Below are positions 26,901-35,510 of a stretch of DNA of 64,000 nt, one piece after another. This stretch comes from Tachypleus tridentatus (taxonomy: Eukaryota > Arthropoda > Merostomata > Xiphosura > Limulidae): contig NC_134834.1 in the NCBI RefSeq assembly GCF_004210375.1, positions 147,903,009 to 147,967,008 of the forward strand, given 5' to 3'. Position 1 is the first letter of the stretch. Every line of letters begins with the position of its first letter. A model generated the notes under the pieces. The model had not been told where the DNA came from, did no database searches, and saw nothing but the letters and a program-made list of their open reading frames with translations. The position numbers and the translations under genes are program-made.

Positions 26901-29900
26901 CATAAAAATGATGAAACTTTCATGTGAACCTGGAGCTAGGCCTCGTGATCGTTAAGTTCATACACGATTTATAACCTCAGAAAGTCTTTGTGATCATACA
27001 AAATAAAAATGGAAGTTCTGAAATTAGTTGGAAAGCAGTTGTGCATCTTCATATTTAGCATGCCTCTTTTTCTCTCTCTTTCAATGTATTTGACTCAACT
27101 GAATATAAAGTATTTATTTACACTATCGAAAACGTGATGAACTGCAACTGAAAATTATATTATAATATCACTGACAGAGTGCATTTAAATAGCCGTATTG
27201 GGTAATCATGTTCCTTATTGTACGGTACAGAACATGACAGTGCGAATAAAGTTATACAGTTGACCAACAAACTTAATAACCCGTAACTTTTAAAAAGAAA
27301 TATATTGTAGGATAGACAAATATTCTGAAAGATATTTCAGTAAGACGTCTTAATTTATAAACTGGCCACTTGCTCTTCTACATGTTTCTTTACCCCTAAA
27401 AAGATATTCATTCGTGCATAACCTGAACTTTTATTTCTTTGAACAAAAGACTTCAGTCAAATGGCGTTGCACGGCACTGTTTTCATATTTAAATACACTG
27501 AATCTGTCAAGTCCCTTTATGGTTTGGAAAACTTCGAAATACGTTCTGAGATTCATAGTGATATTCCTTAGGAATCAATACATTATACTATGAAACGAAA
27601 GCGTAAATACCAATATAAGATGCAGCTGTGACCATTATAACAGGTGCTGGATTATTTCCCGTCTTCGGCTCGGCATAGCCAGGTGGTGAGAGGGCGCTCG
27701 ACTCGTAATTTAAGGGTCGCTGGTTCGAATCCCCGTCATACCAAGCATGCTCGTCCTTTCAGCCGTAGGGGCGTTATAATGTTACATTTAATGTCGCTAT
27801 TCGTTGGTAAAAGAGTAGCCCATGGGTTGGCAGTGGGTGGTGATGACTAGCTGCCTTCCCTCTAGTCTTACACTGCTAAATTAGGGACGGCTAGCACAGA
27901 TAGCCCTCGTGTAGCTTTGTGCGAAATTAAAAAACGAACAAACATTTCCTCTTTTAAATTAAGTAGATATATATGGCTGAAGCATACGATTGAAGGTCTA
28001 AAACTGGTTCAGTTATTGTCCAATTGAGTACAGACACTTTTTGAGTCAATCCTGTATAGAAACCTTTATTTTAAGTTGGATATATTAGTTGTAACTGTTA
28101 TGAAACTATAATAAAATAAATTCTACGTAAAAAAAGAAATGAAAAAATCGTAACAATGGATGAAAATTGTGTGGTCATCTGGAATCCTTTACAACTACAT
28201 CTGTATTGCTTTCTAAGTGTATAATATCTTGTATTTTCCTTCTTCATTGCCACATTAAAATAGATTGATATGAAGAATGAGAAATAGGTTTAGTAAAATG
28301 AAATCAAAACTTAGAATAGTTCACTAGAATACTGATTATGGAAGCCTTAATGGATACTACGTGATATGAGTAAAGCCATTATTTTATTTCCTTATGGTAG
28401 TATTGGGATATATTAAAATGTATGCATGGCTAGAACAGGAATGGACTGCCACACCGAAAATTCGATGTTTAGCTGAACCAAGACTGGAGTGCCACACCAA
28501 AAGGTGGATCTCTAGCTGAACCAAGACTGGAGTGTCACACCAAGAGGTGAATCTCTAGCTGAACCAAGACTGGAGTGCCACATCAAAAGGTTGATACCAA
28601 ACTGAACCAAGATTGGAGTGCCACACCACAAGGTGGATGGATATCTAGCTGAACCAAGACTGGAGTGCCACACCAAAAGGTGGATCTCTAGCTGAACCAA
28701 TACTGGAGTGTCACAGCAAAAGGTTGATACCTAGCTGAACCAAGATTGGAATGCCACACATAAAGGTTGATATCTAGCTGAACCAAGATTGGAATGCCAC
28801 ACATAAAGGTTTATATCTAGCTGAACCAAGATTGGAGTGCCACGCCAAAAAGTGGATCTCTAGCTGAATGAATTTTTTACTACTAAGATATCTAGCTGAA
28901 TTGGATCGAAACACTAAAAAGTGAATGTCTGGCTGAATTATAACAGGAAGTCCACATAGATGTCTAAAAGGGTCCCCGGTGGCTTAGTGGTATATCTGCG
29001 CACTTGTAACGCTAAGAACCACGTTTCGAAACTCGTGAGGGACAGGGCACAGATAGCCCATTGTGAGGTTTCGGGCTTAAATACAAACAAACAAATCAAT
29101 ATATTTTAGATTCCTAATTACTCGGACAGTGGTGAATTGAGTCCGTTAGAAAGTTCATATGTTTTTAACAATTTTAAATTATGTTAAATAAAATATAGTC
29201 TAACTGACTATATTATATAAAAATACATATATATAAAATACATCCCGTATTTTATAAGGGATGGAATATTTATATCCTTTGTTTATATATCTCAGATCAT
29301 CCTTTTCTATGAAACTGAAACTGTTTTCCAATGCTAGTTAGTTTTCTACATTGTTTAAAGAGTATTGACAATGATACATTTGTTTTCGAATATCACACTG
29401 GAAATCAAATAACAACAACCTGAGTTATAAAGAGAGTCCTTAAATCCCAGAGGTCGCTACATTTGCTTCTTTGTTGACCAACAAGCTACAAAATAGCGTT
29501 AGCAATAAAGCTGCCCATGAAAAAAGTGTATTTACAGTTCGTCCTGTGTTTAAAAAGCATCAAAATGTTTGAGCATATTCTAAAATATTGTAAAACGTAC
29601 CTGGGGGAGAAATAAATAATCGTAAGACAATTTCTTTGGAGTGAAAGGTTTCTTCGGTTGATTATTATAAAGGATAATTACACTTTAGAAGTTTCGTTTG
29701 AATTTCATGCAAAGCTACATGAGGGCTATTTTCATTAGCCGTTCCTAATTTAGCAGAAGTAAACCAGAGGGAAGAAGTCAGCCAGTTATCACCACACGCC
29801 ATCGACCCTTGAGATAGTCTTTTACAAAGAAATAGTGGGATTGACTGTTACATTATAACGCCCCCAGATGCAGCAGGGAACCTGGAACATCCTCCTAATA

Positions 29901-32900
29901 AATCTTTATTAACCCTCACCGAACCCACACAGAGATGACTGTATCACTGCAAGATACACCAAGCTAATGCAAATGCCATGAAACACAGTGAAACCATTTT
30001 CTGTTCCTTATTTAATTCAGTTCATTACGGGCGATACTGTAACGATGTTTAGGTGAAAATTTATATCGCACATGAAAAATTTATAACATTTTGGATGTTG
30101 CTTCAGGCTGCTAGTATACTTCTTTGGAATAGTATTAAATAACGTACAAAAGTACATAATTTTCTATTATGTATTTACTGTGCTACTTAGTAAACATGTT
30201 GTGGCCCTGAAATGTAGGGCTATATTAGGTTTCAGTTTCCTTTCTGCATGATATACATCAGGGAATTTTGTATCAGGTTTCTAATTCTCAGTGTTATCTT
30301 TGCTTTTCCTTTGTGTACAAGTGCTGATGATGAGTTATAGGTGGTGAAGAAAGATGGCGTTGACAACAATAACCAACTTTTGCACATAAGATTTTGTGTT
30401 GACGAAAATACCTGAATATCATACAGTTACAAGCATTGATGGAACGTTATGCATACAGAATGGGATCCAGTCACACCGACGGAACACTTATTCATATATT
30501 TTATTTTTAGCAACAACAACAACAGAAAAGACATTAATATCGGTTTAATCTTACACTATTACATCACGTTGTAATTTTACATGGCTATGCTAAAACTTTT
30601 GTAACCATTGCTTGTTCTTTCGTGATGTTCCCTGGTGAGCGAGGTAAGTCTTCTTATTTACAATGCTCAAATCAGGGGTTCGATTCCCCTCGGCGAATAC
30701 AGCAGATAGCTCAATGTGGCTCTACTGCAAGAAATCGGACACAGACACATAGATTTTTGTCTCGTGGGACGTTTAATTTCAAACTCGATACTTCTTGAGT
30801 ATCTGTGATTCTGGTTATCAGTAACGTCTCTGCTGCATAAGTGTGTGATTAATCTATTAGGAGGATATTTTCTACCTACAGGAATATTGTATGACTCACA
30901 GAGAGGACTGGGGATCATAGGTGTTTGAACTGTCACCAACGTCTATACAACAAGTACTGCTGCCAATAAGCTCTCATTTGTGACCCTTTCCAACTGAATG
31001 GATTTTGGCCCAATACTAGTTGGAAATGTGCTATCCCAATGTGCAGTTACTAGTTACCATGTGGAAATTACGCAATAATTGTGAACGACACGAATTAGAG
31101 AAGTGTTGAAGGGAACATCGTTCCACGTAATTGTTTTTACCCCTAAAAGTCCAGCGTGAAGTCACTCTGACCCCGAATCATTTGGTGTTAATGGCTGCAA
31201 GTTTAACGCTGGCATTCTAGGGTTAAAGTTAGTAGAGATTTGGACTCTATCCTGTTGGTAAGACTGGTATAAACAGAAACACTGCTGTAAACACATTATG
31301 TAACCATTATTGTTCTTTTAAATGTTGCTGTTTTATTTCTAATTGTAGGACCATTCCTCTTTTTGTTCTACATTAATCACATAGATAAAGGAAAGGTTAA
31401 TAAATTACTTAAATCTAACTATTCATTGGTTAAAAGAACAACCCAAGAGTTGGCGGTGGGTGGTGATGACTATTTGCCTTCCCTCTAGTTTTACAATGTT
31501 AAATTAGAGATGGCTAGCGCAGAGAGTCCTCGTGTAGCTTTGCGCGAAGTTTAAAACAAATGAATGAACAGACTGTTGTCACTCCTTAATGGTGAGTTTG
31601 GAAAAGTCATAAAACTAAAATACGAGTTCAAAACCCGCTGTGGTCATAGCTAAGCTAGTCTATTGCGTCTAAACGGAATCAACTAAAACCGTGTAGAAGT
31701 AAACTGATGAATCCAAAGGAAATGTATACGAAAAGAACGTTGTCACAGTAATACATATATATTTTACCAGTCCGGTTACTCGATGTCTATTAAAGACTGT
31801 CTGCTGTCAAGAGTTTTCTTTACTGGTTTTGAATGGTTTCAAAGATGGCTGAATTTGTAGTTGTGTAATCTCCGTTGTTACTAGATGGCGCTACATGTCA
31901 TTGTATAGATATTTTGATATTTCTAAGTTTTAAACTGGTTTCAAAAGTGTCACAGAATTTTGTGTGCACCTTCCCCTGCTGGTAAATTTATAAACTATTT
32001 TTATTATATGCCCACTGTAAGCGTGTAAACAGGCTCTAAGTCCAGGTAAACGTAAAAAGGAAACAATTACAAAAATAGCCATCAACTAGATAATTAGCTC
32101 ATACACTGTTGAGATATCACACTAAAGTAAAAGAAAGAGGAAATCCTCAATGGCCGCGGCTGTAATTAGATTTCACATTGGTCAAAATATGGAACTATGA
32201 GCTCAAAGTTTGCACTTTTTGCCTTAGCTAAAAAAGAGAGAGAGAAGTAACAATTGTCAGCATGAGTCAGTCTCTCGTGATAATTGTGTATGTTTATAAA
32301 GTCGGCGTAAAACATTTACAGATTTCTCTCATTTTCCCGTACATTTTGATCAACTGGTTAACTAAATCATGCAGCTCGTATGACAGAAAAGTGACCAACA
32401 AACAGGTGAGAGGAATAAACGCATACCAACAAATAAAGTTCCACTATGTATATTATTATGGCAAACGTTTTTTTCAGTTTTTAAATTAACTCTTTAAAGA
32501 AATTGTTGTTGCTGTTTGTGATTAAACACAAGGCTACACAAGTTGCTGTCCGTGTTCTGCCCACCACGGGTATCGAAACCTAGATTATAGCGCTGTATGT
32601 CCGCAGACATGCCGTGTGCCATTGGGGAGGGAACTGTAAAAGAGTGGTGCACTTGTTTGAATTGATGGAAAATCATTTTAGCGTTACAAAGTAGGCCCCC
32701 ACTGCTGGGACTAGAAATGTATTACGTATTTATTCAAAGTAGCTGAGAAAGAAACTAGAATTATCCGATAAAACAGCAATGTCTTTGTTATTAATAATCA
32801 CTTTGCGGGTTTTTTAAAAAGTGTTTGTTTTATTTCTCGAATTATAAAATCTGTGACTCTTTCCCTGAAGAAGGTTTTACCATCGCCTTCCTTTTATTTT

Positions 32901-33158
32901 TTATTCTCCGTATAAAAGTTCATTTTGTGCCTTACCTGTGTGAAGTCTCGTGTGTTGTTGAACGTGTGAAAGTTGCTTAAAGCGACGTTCGCAATAGGAA
33001 CATTTGTATGGCTTCTCGCCGGTGTGGACCCGGAGATGTTGGGTCAGTTGGTGGTTGGACGAAAACGTCTTCAGACATTGTTGACACTGGTGAGGCTTAA
33101 CTTCACCTCGGTGGGCCTCTCGGGCATGATGCTGCATGGCAGATTTGTGTATGAATAT
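5621..33158 (-). CDS. C2H2 zinc-finger transcription factor, C-terminal five coding exons (spliced)
   Basis: This is a multi-finger, presumably nuclear, DNA-binding regulator. The coding exons, in transcript order, are 33158-32936, 24103-23919, 10415-10283, 7389-7222 and 5934-5621. All have AG acceptors and GT donors, the phases agree at every junction (1, 0, 1, 1), and together they give 340 residues plus TAA. Counting from the first visible residue: the second half of a finger (about 1-16), then C2H2 fingers starting near residues 25, 53, 81 (C-x4-C type) and 116, then near 150, 190 and 222. The motif HMEQMRMDPKHQFAAQY and an RAAAERRE stretch follow, then a Ser/Pro/Asn-rich tail. From memory this order and the post-finger motif match arthropod datilografo (CG2052)-like proteins; rotund, squeeze and ZNF362/384-like proteins are broader relatives. 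The family call is firm, the exact orthologue is not. The N-terminus is incomplete here. Confidence 0.9.
5935..7221 (-). other. Intron D-E, nothing else seen
   Basis: A 1.3-kb intron bounded by GTTAGT and TTTTCTAG. I saw only AT-rich sequence. Confidence 0.85.
7222..7389 (-). CDS. Zinc-finger gene exon D (one finger plus first half of the last)
   Basis: The acceptor TTTCCTCCAG is followed by AC AAG CGG CGA, which completes an Asn codon from exon C. The exon is 168 nt and ends GAG AAT G before GTTAGT, a slightly weak donor, in phase 1. It encodes NKRRTTNHH, the finger CPVCGKSYVNEGSLRKH...H, a spacer, and the Cys half of the last finger (WPCSVCQSVFTQEN). Having one intron inside this last finger mirrors the split finger at the start of exon A. 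Confidence 0.9.
7390..10282 (-). other. Intron C-D, nothing else seen
   Basis: A 2.9-kb intron, strongly CpG-poor. A 105-codon minus frame at 9919-10236 shows no domain and is not flanked by convincing splice sites. Confidence 0.85.
10283..10415 (-). CDS. Zinc-finger gene exon C (one finger)
   Basis: The acceptor TTTCCTAG is followed by CAA CAT GCA TCT, and the exon ends ATA CCA A before GTAAGA. It is 133 nt, from phase 0 to phase 1. The encoded QHASLFGGPSSQ leads into the finger CPVCHKICMNGEALMDHM..TH and then HKDPNASGIP. Exon B to exon C is in frame if joined directly. I recall about ten more residues at this point in fly relatives, so a microexon in the 13.5-kb intron is possible; I did not find one. 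The exon is too short to show as a long ORF and was found by looking for finger motifs. Confidence 0.9.
10416..15277 (-). other. Intron B-C, 3' part
   Basis: CpG-poor intronic DNA with no gene recognised, apart from the tiny finger-like segment at 13596-13624 treated under findings. Confidence 0.7.
15278..16435 (+). mobile_element. Tc1-like transposon, internally deleted, both ends kept
   Basis: The left end TACTCTTCAAAACAAGAAAT and the inverted right end TACTCTTTAAAAAAAGAAAC match as terminal inverted repeats of about 30 bp, flanked by TA target duplications at 15276-15277 and 16436-16437. The element is 1158 bp, compared with about 1.3-1.6 kb for intact Tc1 relatives. The transposase inside is broken. 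With both ends present it could in principle have been mobilised by an enzyme made elsewhere. It sits in the intron between zinc-finger exons B and C. Confidence 0.85.
15595..16265 (+). pseudogene. Tc1 transposase pseudogene
   Basis: The N-terminal helix-turn-helix region is readable: RLTEAQRNNAIGRLEAGESR, then HPSTITRLWNRHQQHGST. After it come stops (CGA to TGA at DRP*, then TAG at about 15914) and a deletion of several hundred bases that removes the first catalytic Asp. The reading resumes with FQHDNARPHTARLTT (second Asp) and LPDLNPIEHLWDELDR (Glu region). A stop follows RRRQP, and the reading then continues to QAVIDAHGEHTRY and TGA. The start is ACG where ATG would be expected. It is non-functional; minus-strand frames over it are shadows. 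Confidence 0.88.
16436..18976 (-). other. Intron B-C, middle part
   Basis: AT-rich DNA holding only the two-copy duplication at 17.3 kb. The short frames near 18.1 and 18.5 kb are unconvincing. Confidence 0.65.
17265..17435 (+). repeat. Diverged tandem duplication, ~108-bp unit, two copies
   Basis: ACATACCTAATATCTAAGCC...GCAGTAAGATCCATATTTG at about 17276 recurs as ACATACCTAACATCCAGGTT...GCAGTAAGATCCATATTTG at about 17384. Only two copies are present. Confidence 0.7.
18977..19092 (-). repeat. SINE family B with a 12-G run at its head
   Basis: The reverse strand reads CCCCCCGCTAGTACAGCGGTA, an anticodon-like region with TAC, a B-box region with ATTACCCTCG, then the tail CAGATAGCCC...GGCTTTGC. 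The poly-G run at 19081-19092 is an expanded form of the CCCC start. Confidence 0.8.
19182..19455 (+). repeat. SINE family A, near full length
   Basis: The tRNA-like head has an A box (TGGCCAGGTGG) and a B box (GGTTCGAATACC). The body contains CTCGCCCTTTCAGCCGT and the conserved GTGGGTGGTGATGACTAGCT, and the tail is GATAGCCCTCGTGTAGCTTT followed by an A-rich end. It serves as the reference copy for the family. Confidence 0.9.
19948..20066 (+). repeat. SINE family B, reference copy
   Basis: CCCCCCGCTAGTACAGCGGT, then ATTTACAACGCTAAAATCAG and the B box GGGTTCGATTCCCCTCGG give a Val(TAC)-like tRNA head. A short tail follows (GCAGATAGCCCTTTGTGGCT) with an A-rich end. Confidence 0.87.
20148..20334 (+). 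repeat. SINE family A, head-less copy
   Basis: It starts at CAGTCGCACC just after the B box and lacks the tRNA head. Part of the body (GACTAGCTGCC...) is also deleted. The tail GATAGCCCTCGTGTAGCTTT is intact. Confidence 0.85.
20919..21039 (+). CDS. Candidate plus-strand exon, unknown protein
   Basis: The plus-strand acceptor TTTTTGATTCTTACAG precedes 121 nt that end CTT CAC ATT before a consensus GTAAGT. After one leading base the frame is open for 40 codons: TFNRFGALDVLASRIVKDKE then KEDFQSTRQRRRGSGGTLHI. Both splice sites and the charged, non-repetitive sequence look like real coding DNA. It lies in the zinc-finger gene's intron on the opposite strand. I do not recognise the protein and found no partner exon with certainty. 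The hydrophobic frame upstream (20489-20797) is unlike it. Confidence 0.45.
21142..21291. repeat. Foldback repeat with ~65-bp arms
   Basis: The left arm, GTATCTCAAGACGG..., runs towards the centre at about 21217 and is mirrored by the right arm ending ...CCGTCCTGAGATAC. Within the arms GGTATGGGTATTAATACTTTT pairs with AAAAGTGTTAATACCC. The mismatches are scattered and few. The centre contains the hammerhead-like core described separately. It looks like two head-to-head partial copies of one retroelement end. Confidence 0.8.
21191..21244 (+). ncRNA. Hammerhead-ribozyme-like motif, Penelope-element type
   Basis: The core reads CTGAAGA (CUGANGA consensus, 21207-21213), T, helix II GACC/GGTC closing TAGGAA, then GAAA (21229-21232). 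Outside it, CAGAGAAC (21191-21198) and GTTCTCTG (21237-21244) are perfect complements that can form helix I. Helix III would be almost absent (TGTT). Type I hammerheads with a minimal helix III are known from the terminal repeats of Penelope-like retroelements. Activity is untested. Confidence 0.65.
21292..23918 (-). other. Intron B-C, 5' part
   Basis: Includes a plus-strand 114-codon frame (22720-23064) with no recognisable domain, and one copy of a conserved 85-bp block (22299-22385) that recurs at 32139-32224. Confidence 0.6.
23919..24103 (-). CDS. Zinc-finger gene exon B (two fingers)
   Basis: The acceptor TTTTCAG is followed by GA GAA CGC, which completes the Gly codon begun in exon A and gives the linker TGERPYKC. 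The exon is 185 nt and ends in TCA AAG before a consensus GTAAGT donor, in phase 0. It encodes a C-x4-C finger (CHILECGRAF) followed by CNICGKGF. The spacing is typical, except that the last finger runs into HHSK at the exon end, so its final ligand may come from the next exon. Reading on through the donor gives a short readthrough product that is not real. Confidence 0.93.
24227..24294 (-). repeat. SINE family A, tRNA-like head only
   Basis: On the minus strand, GCATGGCCAAGCGCGTAAGG through a B box GGGTTCGCGCCCGCG gives only the 70-bp head. It lies 120 bp past zinc-finger exon B on the upstream side. It has no RNA polymerase III terminator right after it and no clean acceptor stem, so I treat it as a SINE piece rather than a working tRNA gene. 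Confidence 0.7.
24295..27666 (-). other. Intron A-B, 3' part
   Basis: Apart from the frame at 25.4-25.7 kb and scattered GCGCCCTCTAGTG-like motifs, I see no gene. The 83-codon frame at 26163-26414 starts with GTG and shows no domain. Confidence 0.55.
25411..25734 (-). other. Stop-to-stop minus-strand frame, 107 codons, exon-like core
   Basis: The frame includes YNYLPPEDARHNSTWSKIQF, DTCSRFVGGRGYREPDPPGY and VPKHRRHSFIQQ. An inner segment, 25640-25546, has an acceptor-like TTTTTAG and a weak CAG|GTTTGT donor. It lacks an early ATG. It lies between zinc-finger exons A and B, but its phases do not fit there. It may be a transposon fragment or an alternative exon. Confidence 0.2.
27667..27943 (+). 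repeat. SINE family A, full length
   Basis: The head (GGCATAGCCAGGTGGTGAGA, GGTTCGAATCCCCG), the body and the tail ending GCGAAATTAAAAAACGAAC are all present. Confidence 0.88.
28430..28945 (+). repeat. Minisatellite, 43-bp unit, ~12 copies
   Basis: The unit AGCTGAACCAAGACTGGAGT...CCACACCAAAAGGTGGATCT recurs at 28471, 28514, 28557, 28600, 28647, 28690, 28733, 28776, 28819 and 28862, and in decayed form to 28945. The spacing is 43 bp except for one 47-bp unit. The period is not a multiple of three, so the minus-strand frame across it is incidental. Confidence 0.92.
28971..29096 (+). repeat. SINE family C copy
   Basis: The head reads GGTCCCCGGTGGCTTAGTGG, then a diverged B-box region, GGGCACAGATAGCCCATTGT, and an end with (CAAA)n. 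The family differs from B in its head and in ending with ACTACAAACAAAC-like sequence. Confidence 0.72.
29696..29878 (-). repeat. SINE family A, head-less copy
   Basis: The reverse-strand tail (GAATTTCATGCAAAGCTACA, GAGGGCTAT) and body are readable up to AACGCCCCCAGATG. The tRNA head is missing and divergence is moderate. Confidence 0.8.
30629..30750 (+). repeat. SINE family B copy
   Basis: The diverged head contains ATTTACAATGCTCAAATCAG and GGGTTCGATTCCCCTCGG. The tail is GCAGATAGCTCAATGTGGCT. Confidence 0.82.
31416..31556 (+). repeat. SINE family A, 3' half
   Basis: It starts at ACTATTCATTGGT and runs through GAGTTGGCGGTGGGTGGTGA to TCGTGTAGCTTTGCGCGAAG. Confidence 0.85.
32512..32634 (-). 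repeat. SINE family C copy
   Basis: The reverse strand reads CCCAATGGCACACGGCATGT, CTGCGGACATACAGCGCTAT, GGTTTCGATACCCGTGGTGG, then a GGACAGCAACTTGTGTAGCC tail. Confidence 0.78.
32936..33158 (-). CDS. Zinc-finger gene exon A (finger half plus two fingers)
   Basis: The minus-strand acceptor TTTACAG precedes ATA TTC ATA CAC, and the exon ends in CACACAG before GTAAGG. It is 223 nt, enters in phase 0 and leaves in phase 1. It begins inside a finger (FIHKSAMQHHAREAH, the half carrying the His ligands), so the CxxC half must be in an upstream exon. Two complete fingers follow (HQCQQC...H..H and YKCSYC...H..H), joined by the TGEKP linker typical of DNA-binding C2H2 arrays. The split Gly codon of the next linker spans the following intron (8.8 kb). 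Confidence 0.93.
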
Positions 33159-33611
33159 CTGTAAATGTTAAAAACAGCCATATAGTAAGAATAAGACAAA
33201 ACACTTGCAACACTTTCAAACTTATTAACAGTGGAGGAACACTTAGTGTCTGAGTTGACTGGTACTTTCTACTTTTTATTTTCCGTGACAGGAGGTACAA
33301 CTTAGGCATACACGCAGTATAATTACATCAGTAAGATTAGATGCGATAACAATTGCTATATCGGAACAATTTATATTATGAAACCTAAATACACTTTATA
33401 TTCAAAATAAGAATATCATGTAGGAACGGTTTCTGAGTCACGTGAGCAACTGACACGCTATAAAACAGGTTATGGAGTGAGATGTTGGTAAGAACTATTC
33501 ACACTGTCTACTTTTCTAGAGGAATATACACATACTTATAAATAATTCAATTTCTACGAACAGCGCGCACTACAATACTTAACACACAACATATAAGCTT
33601 TACGAATAGGA

Positions 33612-33907
33612 GTGAAGGACGAAGTTGTATTAGAATTTAAAGAAAGTTTTAGAGATGATGGTGGCCAAGGTTTGAACCTTGGTGTTCTGAACTTCGACGC
33701 CAAGAAATGTGATTACGCTTTCGCTAAGTTGTACCGTGTAGCAATTTATATTCACGTCTACGGCAGAAACTATGGGCTGCTAAACTACTTAATACAAAAT
33801 GTGCTTACACCTACCGGCAGTTCAGCGTCTAAAGCTGTACGTACTGAAACTGTCCCCATGTTTTCCTCGGGACGGATGGGAGCACAGCCGGAACTCGCCG
33901 CAAACAT
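33612..33907 (+). other. Candidate plus-strand exon with consensus donor
   Basis: A 99-codon plus frame without a clear ATG start ends TVPMFSSGRMGAQPELAAN just before CAT|GTAAGTTGGG. The region is CpG-rich. The opposite strand is also open (33785-33967), beginning MIEVPQSGKRTDFTSDYPTY with only a weak GTAGGT donor. The strand is therefore uncertain, and the stronger donor favours plus. It may be an untranslated or alternative first exon. Confidence 0.3.
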
Positions 33908-34133
33908 GTAAGTTGGGTAGTCCGACGTGAAATCCGTTCTTTTTCCGCTCTGTGGAACTTCAATCATTGCTAATATCAGACTTTTCGGGTGCCGAACGAA
34001 CTTGGAAATAGTACTCTCTCTCTCTGCATGTTTTATTTTTTAATTCAAAATTCATGAAAAGTAAAAGCTGGTGTTAGCGCCTCCGTGGACTAGCGCACCT
34101 TTATCCGTAACCTCTGCACTATTCTGTTCCTAG

Positions 34134-34220
34134 ATGTGCAAGAGAAAAGACCACCTTAACGCTGTAAAAGTGGGTTCCATTTGTAGACAGTCTATCGCAT
34201 GAACAGCCTGAGGCAACGCA
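34134..34220 (+). other. Candidate plus-strand exon, probably non-coding
   Basis: The acceptor CTATTCTGTTCCTAG is followed by 87 nt ending GCAACGCA before GTAAGT. All useful frames meet stops, so it would be a UTR or lncRNA exon. It lies 227 bp after the donor of the preceding candidate exon. Confidence 0.3.
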
Positions 34221-35242
34221 GTAAGTAAAAAAAACAACAAAACAGCTGGGGTTAAATGGTGGGGAAAAGGAACACTGGTTGCAACGAACAGAAGAAACGT
34301 GACACGAGATCCCCACCCCCCAACTTTTGACGGTGAAGTGTGTACACGTACTGACCAGGAAGAAGAATAGTCAAACAATGGGAACAACACACTTCACTAA
34401 ATAACCTTCATTTGATAATAAAGGCATCTTGCATAACTTTAGGCTTAACTATCTTAATATCTGACCGAACCCCATTAGCGTCCGTATGGTTAATCTTCCA
34501 TTGTTCGCTGCTGAACTCTTTTGGTGAGGATCACGTGCGTCTCGAGATTAAACTCTGTGATCTATTTCTGTGTTGCTGATGAACGATATAACAGACAATC
34601 CACGTGCAGTAAATTAAACCTGTTTTACACGAGCCGCAGTGTGGTTCTTTGTGTACATGTACATAGAATGTTACAGTACTCCCACGGATAACCAGATGCT
34701 ACATGGGGCGTTTGATGTGAGTTTTGAAAAATTGTAACATTTATAGATAGGTAACGTCACCTACGTTACTGTTAGTGTATGAATTATGTCAGCCATGTGT
34801 ATCACCATGCTTCAAGTATCCAAGCTTCAACACTCGAGAACATCGAGATATCGAAGTACAAACCTAACACGTGCTCTTCTCAGGGTGAAGGTACAAAAAA
34901 TAACGATTTTGATACGAAAATCTAAACAGAAGAAATTGAGGGGGGGGGTCTGTATGTTCGGAAATACAAGCCAAGTACAGTGATAAAAATATTTACAGGC
35001 GCGTACTCGAAAACGGCGCCTGAGTGTATTAAACATAACTCCTTAAGGTTTCTGAAGTAAAAGCGGTAAACTAAATATTGCCGACGAAGACAGTTTCGGG
35101 AGTATCGCCCGGGCACTAATTATTCAGACAGTCAAAATTGTTGAGTAATCACTATTAAACACTGTGACTTTCTGCATTTGGGCTTGTCTTTCATCATCAG
35201 GGACAGAATCCCTTGATCTTGACAAAGAAGGGAACTTCTATG

Positions 35243-35264
35243 TATGTGTGTGTGTGTGTGTGTG
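35243..35264 (+). repeat. (GT)n microsatellite
   Basis: A TGTG run of about 20 bp. Comparable short runs are (TA)n at 59275-59294 and 57674-57686, (TG)n at 24859-24871, and (CT)n at 3848-3864 and 13329-13344. Confidence 0.9.
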
Positions 35265-35351
35265 AGGTGTAATATATAAATACACTTAAACTATTTTTAA
35301 AAATTCGCCCAGTGTCTTAATTTCTCTTCGATACTGGAGAGTTGACTTAAA

Positions 35352-35510
35352 ATGTCATCGTCATCCACAACACCATCCGTCACACATCGCGAAACTCCTC
35401 TTAGCCATCATCAGATGATGAATTATGTAAAATTGGAACACCGCGTGAAGGCAGATATCTTTACACCTCACGTATATCGGCAACAGGGTAAAACTACTAA
35501 ATACGTGTAA
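35352..35510 (+). CDS. Small ORF, 52 codons, candidate first coding exon
   Basis: ATG in good context (AAAATGT, with in-frame TGA just upstream) begins MSSSSTTPSVTHRETPLSHH, followed by MMNYVKLEHRVKADIFTPHV and a TAA stop. Within it, CAACAGG|GTAAAA could be a donor. The residues are varied and look protein-like rather than like translated repeat. No family was recognised. It could be a small protein, a first exon of a plus-strand gene, or chance. Confidence 0.3.
   Translation: MSSSSTTPSVTHRETPLSHHQMMNYVKLEHRVKADIFTPHVYRQQGKTTKYV

Noticed and set aside
28512..28700. Minus-strand repeat protein
   Set aside because: It is a translation of the 43-bp minisatellite that breaks when the register shifts.
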